Below, in pieces: positions 31,776 to 35,343 of a stretch of DNA of 35,343 bases. The stretch is from Haplomitrium mnioides (lineage: Eukaryota > Marchantiophyta > Haplomitriopsida > Calobryales). The stretch is taken from assembly GCA_049999725.1 (NCBI GenBank), contig JBNGIS010008762.1, positions 1 through 35,343 on the forward strand. Reading direction: 5' to 3'. The notes under the pieces were generated by a model that searched no databases, was not told where the DNA came from, and saw nothing but the letters and a program-made list of their open reading frames with translations. A program made the position numbers and the translations under genes. Every line of letters begins with the position of its first letter. The stretch's first letter is position 1.

Positions 31776-31840
31776 CTGATCACAATTTTGTTTCAACAAT
31801 CCTCTTGTGCCTACACTTTCGAGTTCTAGTTCAAAGTTCT

Positions 31841-32420
31841 TGCAGGTGAGAGCTTCAACACTACATACACAAATTAACACAAGTACAACACATACCAGTT
31901 AGCATAAGAGAAGCGCACAAGAACTTCAAGAACCCACAAGGTAAGAGGTGCCAAACAAGGCACTCTCCCTTCTTTATATACTTGATAGAAAGCACTTTGC
32001 TTATATAGGTAGAGGAATCCCATTGGTTTTTTTCTAGCCTCTTCTAATTGGACCCCTCTTTTCTCTCTCACTCTGATTGGACCACCCTTTACTTTTATTC
32101 TCCTTCTACCATATGTTCTTATCTTTAGAATCTTTCATCTATCTTTAGTTCTCCTTTTGCCATGTGTTCTTATCTTTAGAACCTTCACTTTACTTTAACT
32201 CTCCGTTTGCCAAGTGTTTTTATCCTCTTCTAAAGTAGTCTATCTAGAGTCCTTCTTTCACTTTAATTCATTGACTTTCTCTCCTCTTGCCACGTGTCCA
32301 AATCTCTATAATACTAATCGTTTTTTGCTACTCTAACTTAGCAATAGCTTTCTAGACATAACTCACATTATATCTTACTTCATTTTTAGTTATGGCTTAC
32401 TAAAGTAAGTGACCATTGCA
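31841..32420 (-). repeat. Family A 3' LTR, minus strand, about 580 bp
   Basis: On the minus strand it starts TGCAATGGTCACTTACTTTA and ends ...CTCTCACCTGCA, so TG...CA termini are kept. It contains GTATATAAAGAAGGGAGAG (TATA box), GGGTGGTCCAATCA and CTCTTACCTTGTGGG, shared with 11832-12390. It is preceded on the minus strand by a purine-rich AAAGTAGGGAGCAT, as expected of a 3' LTR. Confidence 0.75.
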
Positions 32421-32439
32421 ATGCTCCCTACTTTTAAGA

Positions 32440-33329
32440 GGCAACGTCCTCGTTGCGAGTATGAGAGTTCTCAAAGGAGAAAACAAGTGGAGAGGCATTG
32501 GCCAAATTATCCAATAGCTCTTAAGTAGCTTCATAAAGAGGGTAGCTTTTCCAAAAAACCAAATACTCCACAATCTCAGGATGTCATCAACGACTTGTGC
32601 ATTTCTTCAAGAGTTATTCCATCTCAAATTCCTCATGACCATCAATAAGCTCAGGTGGTTGAGAGGGTTCTTGGATACAAGCAAAGGTGGTAGAGAGAGG
32701 TACATAAGCACGTATTAAAGAGACGTGAAAATTAGATGAATCTTCATATGAGAAAGTAAAACAAGTTAATAAGCCACTTCACCAATACAAGCGGAATTAG
32801 AAAAATGGTCTAATAAAGCATGAAGATAGCTTATGAGAGCAAAGCAAAGGAAGATTGGTAGCAGAGAGCCATACTTGGTCACCTATAGCAAAGGTCACTT
32901 CTCGACAATGAGCATCAACATATTTTTTTGGCGATTACAAACAACTTCAAGTTTTTCCTTGGCACGGTAGATGTTATGGTTTAGACGATGGAGGAAATCA
33001 TTGGTAGTTGGACTCTTAGAGGGTGATGGAAGATGAAGACTAGATAGAGTGGATGGATGCTCACCATATATCAAAAAGAAAAATGTGGCTCATGTAGAGT
33101 TGTTAATGGAGTTATTGCAAGATAGCTCCACAAGAGGTAGCAACCAATCTCGTTCTTCTTGTTCTTCCTAAGTAAAAGACCACAACATATCTTCAATGGT
33201 GCAGTTGGCCCATTCAATTTGCCCATCCGATTCAGGGTGATAAGCAGTGGACATAGCCAGTTTGGTTGGGAGAAGACCAAATAGTGTGCGCCAAAACATG
33301 ATGGTAAATTGAGTGCCACGGTTGGAGAT
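32440..33329 (-). pseudogene. Ty3/gypsy family A integrase C-terminal half
   Basis: From 33329 leftward the minus strand reads ISNRGTQFTIMFWRTLFGLL, TKLAMSTAYHPESDGQIEWA and NCTIEDML. After a stop it gives LPLVELSCNNSINNST, YGEHPSTLSSLHLPSPSKSP and RAKEKLEVVCNRQKN. The tail reads HMKIHLIFTSL and a PPELIDGHEEFEME segment towards the LTR. This is the standard C-terminal half of a chromovirus-like integrase: SDRGTQF, the HPxTDGQTERxNRxxE helix with the catalytic Glu region (IEDML), then RQK and a tail. Stops and frameshifts are present. The 5' part of the element is cut off at 33330 by different, GC-richer DNA. Confidence 0.8.
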
Positions 33330-33330
33330 T

Positions 33331-33393
33331 GTCAGCCCCCTAGTCGGAGCCTTAACTCTTTTTTGACAGAGTTAACCCCACTTAAGGGCTGAC
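33331..33393. repeat. Nested hairpin at start of GC-richer block
   Basis: Outer arms GTCAGCCC (33331-33338) and GGGCTGAC (33386-33393) are perfect inverted repeats. Inner arms TTAACTCT (33352-33359) and AGAGTTAA (33368-33375) are a second perfect pair with an 8-base loop. Together they form a two-level stem immediately after the TG terminus. Confidence 0.85.
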
Positions 33394-34390
33394 TTAGTGT
33401 TTCGGGACGTTTTATGGGAGGGGCTTTGCACCGAATGGACCCCAACTTCTACTAACCAACTCTGGAGTGTTGCAGTACCTCCTAACAACACCCAAGCACA
33501 CAACTCCAGTGCCCACAAATGCAGATCACACCCCTTCTTCAGGCCTTGACCTCAAAAGGTGCCACTTGGAAGACAGGGGCAGATAGAACAGAGCATCTGA
33601 TTCTGGTCTGCACTGGCCTCTTGGTGAGTCATTCAGCAGCCCCCTTGCTCATTCACATGCATTTCTCAAGGACACACACAGGTGAATAGATACGCTGCTG
33701 AATAAATTCTGAAATATACTTCAGAGACCCAGATCTGGACCCAATCACTTTGTATACAAAAGGGAAATAGATCCCATCATCCAATTATCACAATAAAATG
33801 CAGTTAGTCCTGACTTCCCCTGTCCAGGGTGTCCTCAGGATCTGATAAATGGAATGCAGGCCCTCTAAAACTAAGAACCTTACTGATTTACAAATAGAAC
33901 ACCAATCTAACAACACACCTAAACATAGACACACCTACACCTACGCCTTGTCCTGCCAACATTGCCTGCCTTGTTCACCTCTCAAGAACCCATCTCTCCT
34001 CCAACCTTCCTTCAACAATTCCAGCCTTCCTCTTGCTCCTCACCCACGCACTCCTATCCAAATAGTTTTTCAACTTCCCTCTCGAGAAGCCTTGAATTTA
34101 CTTCCTTGGGCTTGGAAGAGGATTTCTTTAACTTCCACCTCTGGAAGACAGTCCTCTCGACTGCTGGCCACCCACTCCACCTTGAGCTTCGAAGGGATCT
34201 TCTCTACAGTGCACGGGCACTAACACAGCCACTCCTCTCTTGACTCCACAAGATTTTAACACCAGCAACCTTCTCCGAATGCTGCTGGAACTGATCTCCT
34301 GCACAAATCAAAGCTGAGATGACACCAGGACCCCCCTTGGCTGCCCCTCACGAAATACAAACCGAAAGAATCCTCTTCTCCTCTAATTGC

Positions 34391-34426
34391 TGGTCCACCT
34401 CCAAATGTTGGTCCACCTTCAAATGT
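34391..34426. repeat. Two 18-bp direct repeats
   Basis: TGGTCCACCTCCAAATGT is followed directly by TGGTCCACCTTCAAATGT, one mismatch apart. Confidence 0.8.
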
Positions 34427-34924
34427 GAGTACACCTGAGTAGTTTGAGCCTCTAGAGCTTCCTGCTCAACGATTCCCAGCACCTCCTCCATCCACCTCCA
34501 CCCTGTGATGGCCTTCCTTCACGAGTCCACCCACTGCACCAAAGGTCTCACCAGAACTCTCTCCTCCGTATCTCGCTGCTTTCCTTGCACCCAAAAAACA
34601 GTCCCCGTAGCTTCAGCGCAAGCCCGTCTATCTCCGCCCCTGTTTCCCCTCCCAGCCTTGACGATTCATCACCGCCCTTCTTTGGAAGTCCCTGTTTCAC
34701 TTATCTAACGGCCGAGAGGTGCATCCCGCCTTTTTACATGGCTTGTAGGTGGGGTTTTTACCACATTCAGAATCTCAAAATGACACCAACAGCTGCGCCT
34801 TGTTGTTTTCTTTCCAACAAGACCAATTTCACGCAAAACCGACACATGTAGCTCTCACAATCCACATTTGAATCAACATACCTTTTTGCTTTGTTTTTTC
34901 CTCGTTTTAGCTCGACAACCTGTA

Positions 34925-35210
34925 AGATCCTTCGGATGCCAGGTAGCTGACAGGTGGCGCGTCGGAGGAGCTCGTTGGATTCCTCGGACACGGAAACCAG
35001 TGAGATTCCATGGATGTTGGGCAGCTGCCATGTGGCGCGTCGAGGGAGCCCGTTGGATTCGCAAGTCTCAAGATTCCCGAGGGATCTCTAATATTCTTGT
35101 AGATTTCCAGATCCCGCAGAGGCGCCACGTCATCCACAAACCTAAAGATTCCCAAGGAATCTCTAATACTCCCGCAGATTCTCAGAGGCCTGCATGAGCG
35201 CCACGTTTCC
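34925..35210. repeat. Minisatellite, four units of about 68-78 bp
   Basis: Units start with AGATCC or AGATTCC at 34925, 35003, 35071 and 35146. The first two share GTGGCGCGTCG at 34954 and 35032 (exactly 78 bp apart) and GTTGGATTC. The last two share GGATCTCTAATA-like sequence and GCGCCACGT at 35122 and 35198 (76 bp apart). GC-rich and CpG-rich. Confidence 0.8.
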
Positions 35211-35221
35211 GCAAAATGCCC

Positions 35222-35343
35222 CGGAACCCCGCCATCACTTCTCGGAACCCACCGTCGCTTCGCGGAACCCCACAGTCGCCCTTCGGAACCCCACCGTTGC
35301 TCTTCGGAAGCTTGCCGTCGCTCTTCGGAACCTCGCCACGTCA
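35222..35343. repeat. About 21-bp tandem repeat, six units, running off the window
   Basis: CGGAAC or CGGAAG starts at 35222, 35243, 35263, 35284, 35305 and 35326. The consensus is near CGGAACCCCACCGTCGCTCT. The array ends CTCGCCACGTCA at the window edge, so its true extent is unknown. Confidence 0.85.

Larger units (their letters stand above)
21685..31800. mobile_element. DUF7869-gene element copy 2 with divergent ParB-methyltransferase pseudogene (inferred unit)
   Basis: The left end (CACTACTTTAAACAAAAAAC, then CATGCTACTCC) is set by homology with the end of copy 1. From there run a palindrome array, the DUF7869 gene on the minus strand, a short divergent intergenic region (27417-27977) and a plus-strand multi-exon pseudogene, followed by another palindrome array before a gypsy LTR at 31841. 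The shared TATGCGCGCATA sites on both sides are my reason for treating this as one unit of about 10 kb. The right end is not defined: no inverted copy of the left end is visible by eye, and it may have been lost to the LTR insertion. Confidence 0.45.
33330..35343. mobile_element. GC-richer block, probably part of another LTR element
   Basis: Base composition changes sharply at 33330. The block begins TGTCAGCCCCCTAGTCGGAG, a TG-type LTR start, right inside the integrase codons of the preceding element, as expected for an insertion. No reverse transcriptase or other protein domain is recognisable to the end of the window, and the open frames (33849-34243, 34505-34851) are low-complexity Pro/Ser/Leu-rich and overlap in different frames. 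ACAATAAAATGCAG near 33790 could be a polyadenylation signal. The element orientation and family are unknown. Confidence 0.4.

Noticed and set aside
31300-31860. Inverted copy of the left terminus (GGAGTAGCATGTTT) as a terminal inverted repeat
   Set aside because: I searched by eye and found only weak matches such as TTTTGTTTCAACAATCC, which is not convincing.
33849-34851. Pro/Ser/Leu-rich plus-strand proteins
   Set aside because: Overlapping frames of similar composition, no domain, in a GC-rich region likely to be LTR DNA.
34868-35197. 109-residue protein with 26-aa repeats
   Set aside because: The repeat mirrors the 78-bp minisatellite. Later units are 68 and 75 bp and the opposite strand is open too, so coding is unlikely.
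1-35343. tRNA, rRNA or intact host genes
   Set aside because: No cloverleaf with A and B boxes, no rRNA core sequence, and no intact non-element coding region recognised.

Overview
The window looks like a stretch of nuclear DNA from a plant with a large, repeat-rich genome. The evidence is AT-rich sequence, old Ty3/gypsy LTR retrotransposons nested in one another, a primer-binding site matching initiator tRNA-Met, GT-AG introns, and no intact host gene. A gymnosperm or other large-genome vascular plant is plausible, but I cannot name the species. Every coding region I recognise is broken by stops or frameshifts, so the window is a set of transposable-element fossils. Exon limits and element ends are estimates by eye. 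|| Layout. 1-4035: 3' part of an element carrying a DUF7869-type gene (+), copy 1. 4250-4928 and 10161-12390: a Ty3/gypsy element of 'family A' (+), split by a full-length Ty3/gypsy element of 'family B' on the minus strand (4929-10160; LTRs, PBS, gag, protease, RT, RNase H and integrase all recognisable). 12391-15062: a minus-strand chimera of a family A 3' end with family B pol. 15063-20988: an inserted block of about 5.9 kb, mostly unrecognised, with two copies of a gag-like minus-strand block and a C22 run. 20989-21675: gag and an LTR remnant of the same family B element. 21685 to about 31800: a second DUF7869 copy (minus strand) and, diverging from it, a plus-strand multi-exon pseudogene with a ParB-like box followed by a class-beta N4/N6 DNA methyltransferase-like domain. 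31841-33329: family A integrase end and 3' LTR (minus). 33330-35343: GC-richer DNA starting with a nested hairpin and ending in minisatellites, probably part of another LTR element. || The most unusual content is the 21685-31800 unit and its relative at 1-4035. One short near-palindrome, consensus TCTATGCGCGCATAGA, recurs in the introns and 3' flanks of both DUF7869 copies and also in the introns and 3' flank of the divergent methyltransferase pseudogene. It forms arrays of about 51 bp period at the distal flanks and, near the 5' end of the DUF7869 gene, an exact 30-bp array that reads in frame as a decapeptide repeat. This suggests a single two-gene mobile element (a putative DDE-like transposase plus a ParB-methyltransferase) with dispersed palindromic sites, possibly bound or modified by its own proteins. 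That linkage is inference.
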